Source: DAOTTW01 sp034437615 (lineage in GTDB: Bacteria > Chloroflexota > Anaerolineae > Aggregatilineales > Phototrophicaceae). From it: a stretch of DNA of 18,273 nucleotides. The translations under genes were made by a program, and so were the position numbers. Positions within the stretch are counted from its first letter, which is position 1, and every line of letters begins with the position of its first letter. Shown here one piece after another: positions 1 to 6,695 of this stretch. The stretch lies in NCBI GenBank assembly GCA_034437615.1, contig DAOTTW010000063.1:1-18273 (forward strand). The letters are read 5' to 3'. Under the pieces are notes generated by a model. That model did not search any database. It was not told the DNA's origin and saw nothing but the letters and a program-made list of their open reading frames with translations.

Positions 1-59
1 GACCGTAGGGACGCCATTCTTGGCGTCCGGGGCGGCGTCAGCCGCCATAAAATACGGTC
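1..59. repeat. Two-hairpin intergenic repeat (copy A) closed by an outer stem
   Basis: The sequence folds on paper into a three-way junction. The outer arms are GACCGTA (1-7) and TACGGTC (53-59). Hairpin 1 is GGACGCCA (9-16) with TGGCGTCC (21-28) around a TTCT loop. Hairpin 2 is GGCGGC (31-36) with GCCGCC (41-46) around GTCA. All three stems are perfect. The element lies just downstream of the minus-strand gene ending at 113, so it could act as its terminator or mRNA 3' end, although no U-tract is evident. Positions 5-46 match 6410-6450 closely. The tag CCCCTACA also occurs alone at 97-104. Confidence 0.8.
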
Positions 60-112
60 AAGCATCAAATACCTATCCCTGAGAAGTCATGACCCTCCCC
101 TACAGGATGGCG

Positions 113-3100
113 CTAGTCTTCGATTAGCTCGAATTCCAGAATGGTACTGCTCAGGCCCTGATCTTCGACCAGGATGCCGACTGTGCCAGCTTGCGGCACG
201 ATGAAGCCCAGCGTGATTTCTTCAGGAATGCCCTTGCTGCTGTAGGTCATCAGCGTTTCGACATCCTGCGACGCGGTAATCAGCATGTCCTCTGCATTGC
301 CAGAGACGACGCTGACGGTCATGCGCACCGATTGCCCCGCTTCAGCTTCCAGGCGCAAAATATCCTGGGATTGCTTGCCGTTCAAGCGTACAAGCTGTGC
401 CCCGCTGCTGATAGAACGCGCTTCCTGGCGCTCGACGGTGACTTGCACGTTACCCGTATCGCCCTCGGTGAAGGTGCGCAGCGCCATCAAGTAAGTGCCC
501 GGTTCCTGCACGATGTAGCGGTTGATTTCCGGGTTGAAGCCCGCGCCACTGTCGTCGTCAAACGCAATCTCGAAGCCTTCCGGCCCCGTCAGCGCCAGCG
601 TGGTATCCACCGCATCAGCGCTCTGTACGTCGATGTCGATGATGTCGCCTAGTTCGGCATCAAAGCTGAAGAAGCGCGAATTCGTGCTATCGTCAAAGCG
701 GATGCTGGCGGGTTCGTCATAGACCACTGATGAGAGCGTGACGCGCTCAATGGCCAGTTCAAAATCACCTGCTGCGATTTCACCCATCTGCGAGTATTGG
801 AAGCTCTCTACTACAACGGTATAGCGCCCGGTGTAGGGCAGCACGAAGGGACCGATGGCCGAATTCAGCGTTTGGCCAATGTCGTCGTTGCGCTGCAATT
901 CTGTGCCTGTGTCGTCTTGCAAGAGCAGCAGTGTGTCAAAGTCCGCTGATTCTAGCGTGATGTAGACGGCTTCGCCTGCTGCACCGCTGAAGTTATAGCG
1001 CAGGAAGGGGTCTTGTGCGGTCAGGCTGCCTGCATACAGGTCGATGTCGCCCTGTGCGGCCTCTGGTGCGTCCGTTTCGGGCGTTTCGGGCGGTTGCACG
1101 ACATCTGGTTCGTCTGTGTCGGGCGCTTGCACGGTCAGGTCTTCGCTGGCGATGACGTTATCGCCGCGCACGACGTTCACGGTGTAGACGCCGATGGGGT
1201 CGCCCTCTGCTGCTACCAGACGGATCGTGATTTCGCCGTTGGCGTCGGCAGTGCGCTCTGTTGTGAAGTCAACCGCGCCAGCAAACAGCACGTCCAGCGT
1301 CACGGTTTCGCCCGCGTCTAGCCCACTGATGCTGACCTCGTGGGAGGTACCGACGGGGCCACTGGGCGGCTGAATGCTGACGTTGACGGCGGTTTCGGCG
1401 GCCTGTGCGTCGGTTTCCGGTTCTTCTGCATCGTCGGTTTCCGGTTCGTCAACCACGTCTTGCGGCACGTCGTCAGCCTGCACGGTCAGCGTCGCCTCGG
1501 CTATGGTTTCGTCGTCGCCGCGTGTGACCGTCACATTGTAAGCGCCTGCGGTGTCGCTTGCTTCGCTTTGCAGGTTCACGCGCACGATGCCGTTGCCGTT
1601 GGCGTTCTGCTGCGATTCATAGACCGTCTGGCCGTCCCGCGTCATGGTCAGCGTGATGCTTTCGCCCGCTTCCAGGCCGCTGACGGTGATGATGTGGATG
1701 GTGCCGCGTTCGCCGGCTTCGGGTTCAATCAGCAGCACAATCTCGCCGGCTTCGGGTGCTTGATCTTGTTCTGGCTGTTCGGGTTCGTCAACGACATTAT
1801 CTGGGTCTGAGTCTGGGTCTGGGTCACCGACGACGAAATCCGTCTGTGCGACGACCTCGCCATCGCGCACGACCTGCACGCCGTAGCGCCCAAGCGGGTC
1901 GCCTGCTTCGCTGGCGATGAACAACTGCACGCGGCCCGCAGCGCTGGCGGTGCGCTCTGTGCTGAAGATGACCTCGCCATCAATCGTAACGTTAATCACG
2001 ACAGCTTCGCCTGCTTCCAGCCCTGCCGCGTTAATCTCGTAGTTGGTGCCGATTGGCCCGCTGGCGGGTTCAATCGTGATGGCAACGCCGCTGGTGGTCG
2101 CCTGATCTTGTGCTTCTGTGTCTTGTTCGGGGTCGGCATCCTCGGCGTCGTCGTCTTCTTCTTCAGTTTGGGCGGTGTCTGTAGGGATTTCGCCTTCAGC
2201 GATTAAGCCACCCTCAGCCTGCAATTCGCCATCGCGCAGCACGCGCACGCTATATTCGCCGGGTTGTGAGGCGTCTACACCGGGCAGGTTCAGCGCAATC
2301 GAGCCGTTCACATCGGCGGTTTCATCCTCGGTGTAGACGACCTCGCCATCAAGCAGCACCTCTACCGTGATGACCTCGCCCGCTGCAAAGCCTGTGGCGG
2401 TGATGATGCGCGTGGTGCCAGCGGGGGCGGAGGCTGGCGCGATCTGGACGACAGGCTGCACGCTGGTATCCAGAAAGACCAGGGTGGTCGTGCCGATGAC
2501 CTCGGCTGCTGCATCCTCAGCAGCCGCTTCGGGTGTGGCGAGCACGCGCACGCTGTATTCACCGGGTTGGCTGTCGGCGTCGCTGATGTAGGTGAAGGCC
2601 ACCGCGCCGTTCACATCGGCGGTGCGTTGCTCGCTAAAGACGACTGTATCATCGCGGGCAATCTCGAAGGTAACGGTCTCTGCGGCTTGCAGGCCGCCTG
2701 CTGTGATGATAAACGTGTCGCCTGCTGTGCCTGCTTCGGGTGCGATGTTGACGACCACATCACGCGGCAAAGTCGCCACCAGCGTCAGGGTGTTGGCGGC
2801 GATGACCGCGCCTGCTTGTGTGACCTGAATGCGATACGCGCCCAGTGCGTCGCCGGTGCCGGTGCCCAGCGTGAGGCTGAAATTACCTTCGCTATCGGCG
2901 CTGTTCTCCGTTGTGAAGACCGTCTCGCCGCCCTGTACGATGCTGAAGGTGAATTCGCTACTCGGTTCCAGCCCACTCACATCAAAGGTGAACTGGTCAC
3001 CCGGCAGGCCCAGCGCAGGCGTGATCGTCACGCTGCTGGCTGGCGCGGGGGGTTCATCTACGCTGAACATGCCCTGTGCTACTGCGTCCCCGGCTTCTTC

Positions 3101-4024
3101 GATGGTGACGGTGTAGCCGCCTGCTGCGAGGTCGTCTTCGCTGCTGTAATCAAGCTCGACAGTGCCATCGACGTTGGTACGGGCTGATAAAATCGTCACC
3201 AGATCGCCCGTATCTGTGTTGGTGATGCGTACCTGCACATTCACAAAATCGCGTAAGTCTGTGGCGCGGATGGTGTAGGTGGTCCCGGCGGGTCCGCTTT
3301 GCGGTATGATGGATACAGCGCCCATGCGCCCGCTGAGTTCTTCGACGGTGAAACTGCCGCCGCCCAGTGTGTTGCCGTCGCGGTCTTGTAGGCGCACGCT
3401 GTATTCACCTGCTGTATCGCCGCGCTGTGTGAAGATTTCGACCTGGAAGCGGCCACTGTTATCGGCGGTGCGCAGACGATTGTAAACGGTATCCCCGTCG
3501 GGGTCTGTGATTTCGACGACGACGCCTGCGCCGCCATCTAAGCCGCTGACGAGGATGTTATACACGGAGCCGACCAGGGCCGAGCGTGGCACAATCTGCA
3601 CGTTGGCAGCGCCCTCTGTGGGGATGTCTTGCTCTGTGGAGGGGTCTTGCTCTGGTGTGTCGTCGGCCACGACGCTGAATTGGCCTTCGCCGACGACGTT
3701 ACCGCCTGCGTCCAGCACTTGCACCAGATAGACGCCGGGTGGGTCGCTTGGCTCTGTGCGGATGCTGAGCAGGGCGCGTCCGTCGGCGTCGCTGGTGGCT
3801 TCGGTGCGAAAGATCGCCGCGCCGGAGGGTTCATAGATGAAATCGACGGTATAGGTGGTGTCTGGCGCGAGGTCGCGCATCTCGATGACGAAGCGTGCAT
3901 CCTGTGGGCCGGAAGGCGGTGAGATGTTGACCGTTGCGCTTTGGAAGGCGAGCAGGCTGCTGCCGACGATGGTCGTCAGCAGCACGAGGGCCAGCGCACC
4001 AGCAATTTTCGCAAAACGTTGCAT
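113..4024 (-). CDS. Large secreted protein with nine Ig-like repeats and three C-terminal PPC-like domains
   Basis: This encodes a 1303-residue exported protein. Residues 1-30 look like a signal peptide: MQRFAKIAG followed by a long hydrophobic stretch ending near SLLAFQSA. Nine repeats of about 85-100 residues follow, each opening with a V-x-I-x-P-x-S/A-G-like strand and ending with a G-x-Y-x-V-x-V strand and a short D/G-turn. This is typical of extracellular Ig-like or macroglobulin-like beta-sandwiches. Repeats 6-9 are separated by very acidic linkers rich in D, E, P and Q. From about residue 990 on there are three beta domains. The first two look like bacterial pre-peptidase C-terminal (PPC) domains, with a D-T-L-L-L-L-x-D core and a G-x-Y-x-V-V-V-E strand; the third is weaker. 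No protease domain, LPXTG motif or C-terminal membrane anchor is visible. An AAAGGAA Shine-Dalgarno at 4032-4038 (minus strand) supports the start. A role as adhesin, matrix or surface scaffold is inferred. Confidence 0.85.
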   Translation of the reverse strand: MQRFAKIAGALALVLLTTIVGSSLLAFQSATVNISPPSGPQDARFVIEMRDLAPDTTYTVDFIYEPSGAAIFRTEATSDADGRALLSIRTEPSDPPGVYLVQVLDAGGNVVGEGQFSVVADDTPEQDPSTEQDIPTEGAANVQIVPRSALVGSVYNILVSGLDGGAGVVVEITDPDGDTVYNRLRTADNSGRFQVEIFTQRGDTAGEYSVRLQDRDGNTLGGGSFTVEELSGRMGAVSIIPQSGPAGTTYTIRATDLRDFVNVQVRITNTDTGDLVTILSARTNVDGTVELDYSSEDDLAAGGYTVTIEEAGDAVAQGMFSVDEPPAPASSVTITPALGLPGDQFTFDVSGLEPSSEFTFSIVQGGETVFTTENSADSEGNFSLTLGTGTGDALGAYRIQVTQAGAVIAANTLTLVATLPRDVVVNIAPEAGTAGDTFIITAGGLQAAETVTFEIARDDTVVFSEQRTADVNGAVAFTYISDADSQPGEYSVRVLATPEAAAEDAAAEVIGTTTLVFLDTSVQPVVQIAPASAPAGTTRIITATGFAAGEVITVEVLLDGEVVYTEDETADVNGSIALNLPGVDASQPGEYSVRVLRDGELQAEGGLIAEGEIPTDTAQTEEEDDDAEDADPEQDTEAQDQATTSGVAITIEPASGPIGTNYEINAAGLEAGEAVVINVTIDGEVIFSTERTASAAGRVQLFIASEAGDPLGRYGVQVVRDGEVVAQTDFVVGDPDPDSDPDNVVDEPEQPEQDQAPEAGEIVLLIEPEAGERGTIHIITVSGLEAGESITLTMTRDGQTVYESQQNANGNGIVRVNLQSEASDTAGAYNVTVTRGDDETIAEATLTVQADDVPQDVVDEPETDDAEEPETDAQAAETAVNVSIQPPSGPVGTSHEVSISGLDAGETVTLDVLFAGAVDFTTERTADANGEITIRLVAAEGDPIGVYTVNVVRGDNVIASEDLTVQAPDTDEPDVVQPPETPETDAPEAAQGDIDLYAGSLTAQDPFLRYNFSGAAGEAVYITLESADFDTLLLLQDDTGTELQRNDDIGQTLNSAIGPFVLPYTGRYTVVVESFQYSQMGEIAAGDFELAIERVTLSSVVYDEPASIRFDDSTNSRFFSFDAELGDIIDIDVQSADAVDTTLALTGPEGFEIAFDDDSGAGFNPEINRYIVQEPGTYLMALRTFTEGDTGNVQVTVERQEARSISSGAQLVRLNGKQSQDILRLEAEAGQSVRMTVSVVSGNAEDMLITASQDVETLMTYSSKGIPEEITLGFIVPQAGTVGILVEDQGLSSTILEFELIED

Positions 4025-4309
4025 TAATCAGTTCCTTTGTTTGCTGTGTTTGCGTTACGTTGAGTGTGCATGATGTGCAAGAGTACAGTCGGGTGTCTAT
4101 CTCGCTCAGTGCAATTCTATTTGTATTGAAACACGTCAATTGTAACCAAACTTTGCACGCACGCACATAACGAAACACTAAACGGTGCATTATCAGCCCG
4201 GATTAATCGTTCAAATGGCCTGATTGCCGCTGCCCCTGCCTCTTATGCCCAGTCGCCTACATCGTGTACAATGGCAAGAGACATTGCTTGCAAATTAAAA
4301 GGCTAGACC
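4025..4309. other. Divergent intergenic region with no clear promoter pair
   Basis: This 285-base spacer separates two divergently transcribed genes. It holds the Shine-Dalgarno of the minus-strand secreted-protein gene (4032-4038) and an AAAAGG Shine-Dalgarno (4297-4302) for the plus-strand gene at 4310. A TACAAT at 4267-4272 could be a -10 for the plus gene but has no convincing -35. On the minus strand a TTGACG (4139-4134) has TAGAAT (4119-4114) only 14 nt downstream, which is too close for a normal promoter. No hairpin, small gene or RNA gene was recognised. Confidence 0.45.
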
Positions 4310-4858
4310 ATGACCGTTGTTGCATGGGTCGCTGGATTGCTGCGCCCATTACTGGATACGAGGCTGGTGCGCCGCACGCGCCGCAACCATGCGCTAGAGC
4401 ACGCCACGATACATATGCTGAACCGCCAACGCTATCGGCTGTCGGGCCGTAGCTGGGATAGCGGCTTTGTGATTTATGGCGAGGTGCCAACTGAAAAGGT
4501 GGAGGCGGCGCTGCAAGAGGCGTTAGGTCGGATGCGGCAGGGCGAGGCGAAATGGGCCATCCACCCCAATTGCGGCACCAATTTGGTGACGACTGGCATT
4601 TTGACGACGCTGGTGGCGGCGTTTGGCTTCACGGGGACGGACCGCCGTTCGGCCTGGGAGCGTTTTCCGTTGGTGGCGGCGGTGATGACCGGCGCGTTGC
4701 TTTTCTCGCAGCCGTTGGGCCTGGATATTCAGCGCCACATCACCACCGATGGCGACCTGGGCGACCTGGATGTGGTCAGCGTGACGCGCCGCGAGATGCG
4801 GATGCCGCTGAATGGCCGCAAGACCAGCGTGCACCACGTTATGACGCGCAATGGCTAG
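4310..4858 (+). CDS. DUF6391-like membrane protein with a conserved His/Glu cluster
   Basis: This encodes 182 residues. The N-terminal motif NHALEHATIHML (residues 26-37) and the later IHPNCGTN (84-91) resemble the DUF6391 family of uncharacterised proteins as I remember it; no search was possible. Two hydrophobic segments lie at about 92-107 and 119-134, with a hydrophilic N-terminal domain and a C-terminal tail containing V-H-H-V. The family has no established function. The H27-x2-E30-H31-x3-H35 spacing would suit a metal site, but that is inference. The start is supported by AAAAGG at 4297-4302, seven bases before ATG. It ends 10 bases before holA, so the two genes are probably co-transcribed. 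Confidence 0.7.
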   Translation: MTVVAWVAGLLRPLLDTRLVRRTRRNHALEHATIHMLNRQRYRLSGRSWDSGFVIYGEVPTEKVEAALQEALGRMRQGEAKWAIHPNCGTNLVTTGILTTLVAAFGFTGTDRRSAWERFPLVAAVMTGALLFSQPLGLDIQRHITTDGDLGDLDVVSVTRREMRMPLNGRKTSVHHVMTRNG

Positions 4859-4868
4859 CTAAAACGCG

Positions 4869-5870
4869 ATGGCCGATAAACCTACCCCGACATTTTACCT
4901 GTTTTATGGGCAGGATGACCTCGCTATTGAAGCGGCGGTCGCTAAGGTTCGCGCTGGTATGGGCGATAGTGCTGAGGCCGATATGAACACCAGCGAATTC
5001 GCGGGTGAAGAGACGGATGTGGCCACCGTGTTAAATTCAGCCTGCTCGTTTCCGTTTTTGTTTGATAAGCGGCTGGTGATCGTGCATGGCCTTATCACAC
5101 ACCTGACGCGCAAAGGGGCGGGCGAAAGCGGCAAACAGGGTATACAACGCCTGCTGGATGAACTGCCGGAGCTACCCGAAAGCGCCCGGCTGGTGCTCGT
5201 GGAGCGCGGCAACCTGCGCAAGGACAGTAAGCTGGTCAAATTGGCGGCTGAGAAGGGCTTTTGCCGTGCGTTTGACGCACCGAAGGACAGCACCGACTGG
5301 ATTTTGCAGCGTGCTAAACGTGAATATGCTGTCGAGATCGAACGGCAAGCGGCGGCGGCATTGGCCAGCGTCACAGGTAACGATTTACGCCGCGCCGATA
5401 ACGAACTGATTAAGCTGGCGAGCTATGTCGATGGCGAGCGGGCGATCAGTGAGCATGATGTGGCCTTGCTGACGCCCTATGTGGCCGAGGTCAATACGTT
5501 TCTGATTGCGGATTCCATTGCTACGGGGGACGCCAGGGCCGCGCTACAGACGTTACATACGGCTATGCAACTGGATGGCAGCGGCTCCGGCTTTCGCTAT
5601 TTGAGTTCGATTGCAACGCACTTCCGGCGTTTGCTGCTGGTGCGGGAAGCGCTGGACGAGGGCGAAGGTGAGGCGGCAGTGATGACGATTGTGCGCACGA
5701 ATAGCAGCTTCCGGGCGGGTAAATTCATGCAGCAGGCGCGGCGCTTCAAATTGCCACAGCTAGAGCGCATCTATCGGCGTTTGCAGCAGTACGATCAGGA
5801 TGTAAAGACCGGACGCATGGATATTGAATTTGCGCTGGATATGTTCATCGGCAGCGTTGCCAAAAAGTAG
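4869..5870 (+). CDS. holA: DNA polymerase III subunit delta
   Basis: This encodes 333 residues, the usual length for HolA. Delta is the clamp-loader subunit that opens the sliding beta clamp and, with delta' and tau/gamma, loads it onto primed DNA. The N-terminal FYLFYGQDD (9-17) is the typical opening of the family's AAA+-like domain. It is followed by the predicted strand with F-L-F-D-K-R-L-V-I-V and the segment L-V-L-V-E-R-G. The C-terminal part (about 215-333) shows the collar-domain pattern, including the F-x-Y-L-S-S-I-A-T-H-F-R-R-L helix and a late Y-D-Q-D-V-K-T-G-R-M-D. No strong Shine-Dalgarno precedes the ATG. The gene lies only 10 bases after the DUF6391-like gene, so translation may depend on coupling. 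Confidence 0.92.
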   Translation: MADKPTPTFYLFYGQDDLAIEAAVAKVRAGMGDSAEADMNTSEFAGEETDVATVLNSACSFPFLFDKRLVIVHGLITHLTRKGAGESGKQGIQRLLDELPELPESARLVLVERGNLRKDSKLVKLAAEKGFCRAFDAPKDSTDWILQRAKREYAVEIERQAAAALASVTGNDLRRADNELIKLASYVDGERAISEHDVALLTPYVAEVNTFLIADSIATGDARAALQTLHTAMQLDGSGSGFRYLSSIATHFRRLLLVREALDEGEGEAAVMTIVRTNSSFRAGKFMQQARRFKLPQLERIYRRLQQYDQDVKTGRMDIEFALDMFIGSVAKK

Positions 5871-5913
5871 GCTGCATCAGCAACCGAGGCGCGTGCCTGT
5901 GCGTATATATGCG

Positions 5914-5919
5914 TATAAT
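5914..5919 (+). promoter_or_regulatory. Possible -10 element for the GlsB-like gene
   Basis: A perfect TATAAT lies 53 bases upstream of the ATG at 5973, in a short AT-rich stretch with two copies of GCGTATA (5901-5907 and 5911-5917). No good -35 hexamer is found 16-18 bases upstream, so the assignment rests on the -10 and its position. Confidence 0.4.
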
Positions 5920-5972
5920 GATGTAACACCGTCCTGCCATTTAACAAAGTGAGACTTACAAGGGGTGCAACA

Positions 5973-6338
5973 ATGCAATTACAAAACGGCAATACACAGG
6001 CGATTGTGCTGGCTGCTGCTGGCGTGCTGGGGGCTATTGTCTTTGCGCCTGCGCTGATCGGTTTCCTGCCGATGATTATTAACGTGGTGCTGCTGCTGCT
6101 GGCCTGGGGGCTGGCGGGCTTCATCGCGGGGCGCATCGTGCGCGGCAGAAGCTACGGCCTGATTGGTAATATCGCAATGGGCTTGCTGGGCGGCTTCGTC
6201 GGCAGCCTGATCGTGTGGGTGCTGGGGCTGGGGTCGTTCTTCAGCTTTCCGTTTGCGAATATCGTCATTGGCGTGTTTGGCGCGATGCTGCTGGTTTTCC
6301 TGGCGCGTTTGATTGATGGCGCGAGCGCGAGCCGCTGA
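5973..6338 (+). CDS. GlsB/YeaQ/YmgE-type small membrane protein
   Basis: This encodes 121 residues and is almost entirely hydrophobic, with three to four predicted membrane segments. The stretch G-L-A-G-F-I-A-G-R-I-V-R-G, then Y-G-L-I-G-N-I-A-M-G-L-L-G-G-F-V-G, is the hallmark of the transglycosylase-associated (GlsB/YeaQ) family. These are short proteins often tied to stress response; their molecular role is unknown. It is longer than the usual 80-90 residues because of an extra N-terminal hydrophobic segment. I chose ATG at 5973 because AGGGG (5961-5965) sits seven bases before it. A GTG at 5949 in the same frame would place this Shine-Dalgarno inside the coding region. The gene probably has its own promoter (5914-5919). 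Confidence 0.85.
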   Translation: MQLQNGNTQAIVLAAAGVLGAIVFAPALIGFLPMIINVVLLLLAWGLAGFIAGRIVRGRSYGLIGNIAMGLLGGFVGSLIVWVLGLGSFFSFPFANIVIGVFGAMLLVFLARLIDGASASR

Positions 6339-6376
6339 GTTTTCATCCCGGCAAAATAATTGACCTGGTTTGCGGA

Positions 6377-6450
6377 CACGGCTTGCCGTGCCCCTACGAG
6401 CGATGCCCTGTAGGGACACCCTTCTAGGCGTGCGGGCGGCGTCAGCCGCC
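6377..6450. repeat. Intergenic hairpin repeat (copy B), two modules
   Basis: The first module is CACGGC (6377-6382) with GCCGTG (6385-6390), followed by CCCCTAC. The second, 6410-6450, begins with GTAGGGAC and ends with the same GGCGGC/GCCGCC hairpin around GTCA seen in copy A. Over this module copy A (5-46) and copy B differ at four bases and one single-base gap. The middle hairpin is less perfect here than in copy A. It lies after the GlsB-like gene and before the exporter promoter. Confidence 0.7.
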
Positions 6451-6504
6451 TTGCCGATGTTGCAAAAACTTGACGTGTTTTTTAGCCGGAAAAGCCCAAC
6501 CCGA

Positions 6505-6510
6505 TATAAT
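6505..6510 (+). promoter_or_regulatory. Possible -10 element for the ABC exporter operon
   Basis: A perfect TATAAT lies 185 bases before the first exporter gene. The best -35 at 17-base spacing is the weak TTAGCC (6482-6487). A better hexamer, TTGACG (6470-6475), is 29 bases away and too far to pair with it. If it is real, transcripts carry a long 5' leader. Confidence 0.4.
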
Positions 6511-6695
6511 CCCCCCGAACCATTCATAGAATTTTAAGCGTTTAAGGCCAATACAAACGCATTGGCTCTATGCGGCTTAATGCTTTGGGTGCACAATGAA
6601 TGTTCTTGTGTTGGGTCAGAACTGCACATAAGAGTTCACTCAGCACTTATCCGTAATTTATCGACAAGCACTCGAGTGGGGAGATTGCGCACGTT
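6511..6695 (+). other. Long 5' leader of the exporter operon with overlapping hairpins
   Basis: No gene is visible. The segment has two overlapping, mutually exclusive short stems: GCGTTT (6538-6543) with AAACGC (6555-6560), and GCCAAT (6547-6552) with ATTGGC (6561-6566). A third weaker stem is GAACT (6619-6623) with AGTTC (6633-6637). GGGGAG (6678-6683) is the probable Shine-Dalgarno, 12 bases before the ATG, which is a somewhat long spacing. It matches no riboswitch class I recognise. Confidence 0.35.

Noticed and set aside
113..450. Secreted protein as a sortase substrate
   Set aside because: Its C-terminus ends in a beta strand (about the last 100 residues) with no LPXTG-like motif, hydrophobic helix or basic tail.
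191..3922. Several open frames of 60-206 codons on the plus strand, for example 1340-1810 and 2567-3187
   Set aside because: They lie opposite the 1303-residue secreted-protein gene, lack known motifs, and are explained by its GC-rich repetitive codons. The minus-strand protein has a signal peptide and nine coherent repeats.
5949..5951. Upstream GTG start for the GlsB-like protein
   Set aside because: It would put the clear Shine-Dalgarno (5961-5965) inside the coding sequence. ATG at 5973 has correct spacing.
5979..6527. 182-codon minus-strand frame over the GlsB-like gene
   Set aside because: It is Gln/Arg/His-rich with no motif, covers the opposite strand of a recognised membrane protein, and extends into a repeat.
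6538..6566. H-type pseudoknot in the exporter leader
   Set aside because: The order of arms fits a pseudoknot, but there would be no bases between the last two arms to cross a 6-bp stem. Alternative hairpins are more plausible.
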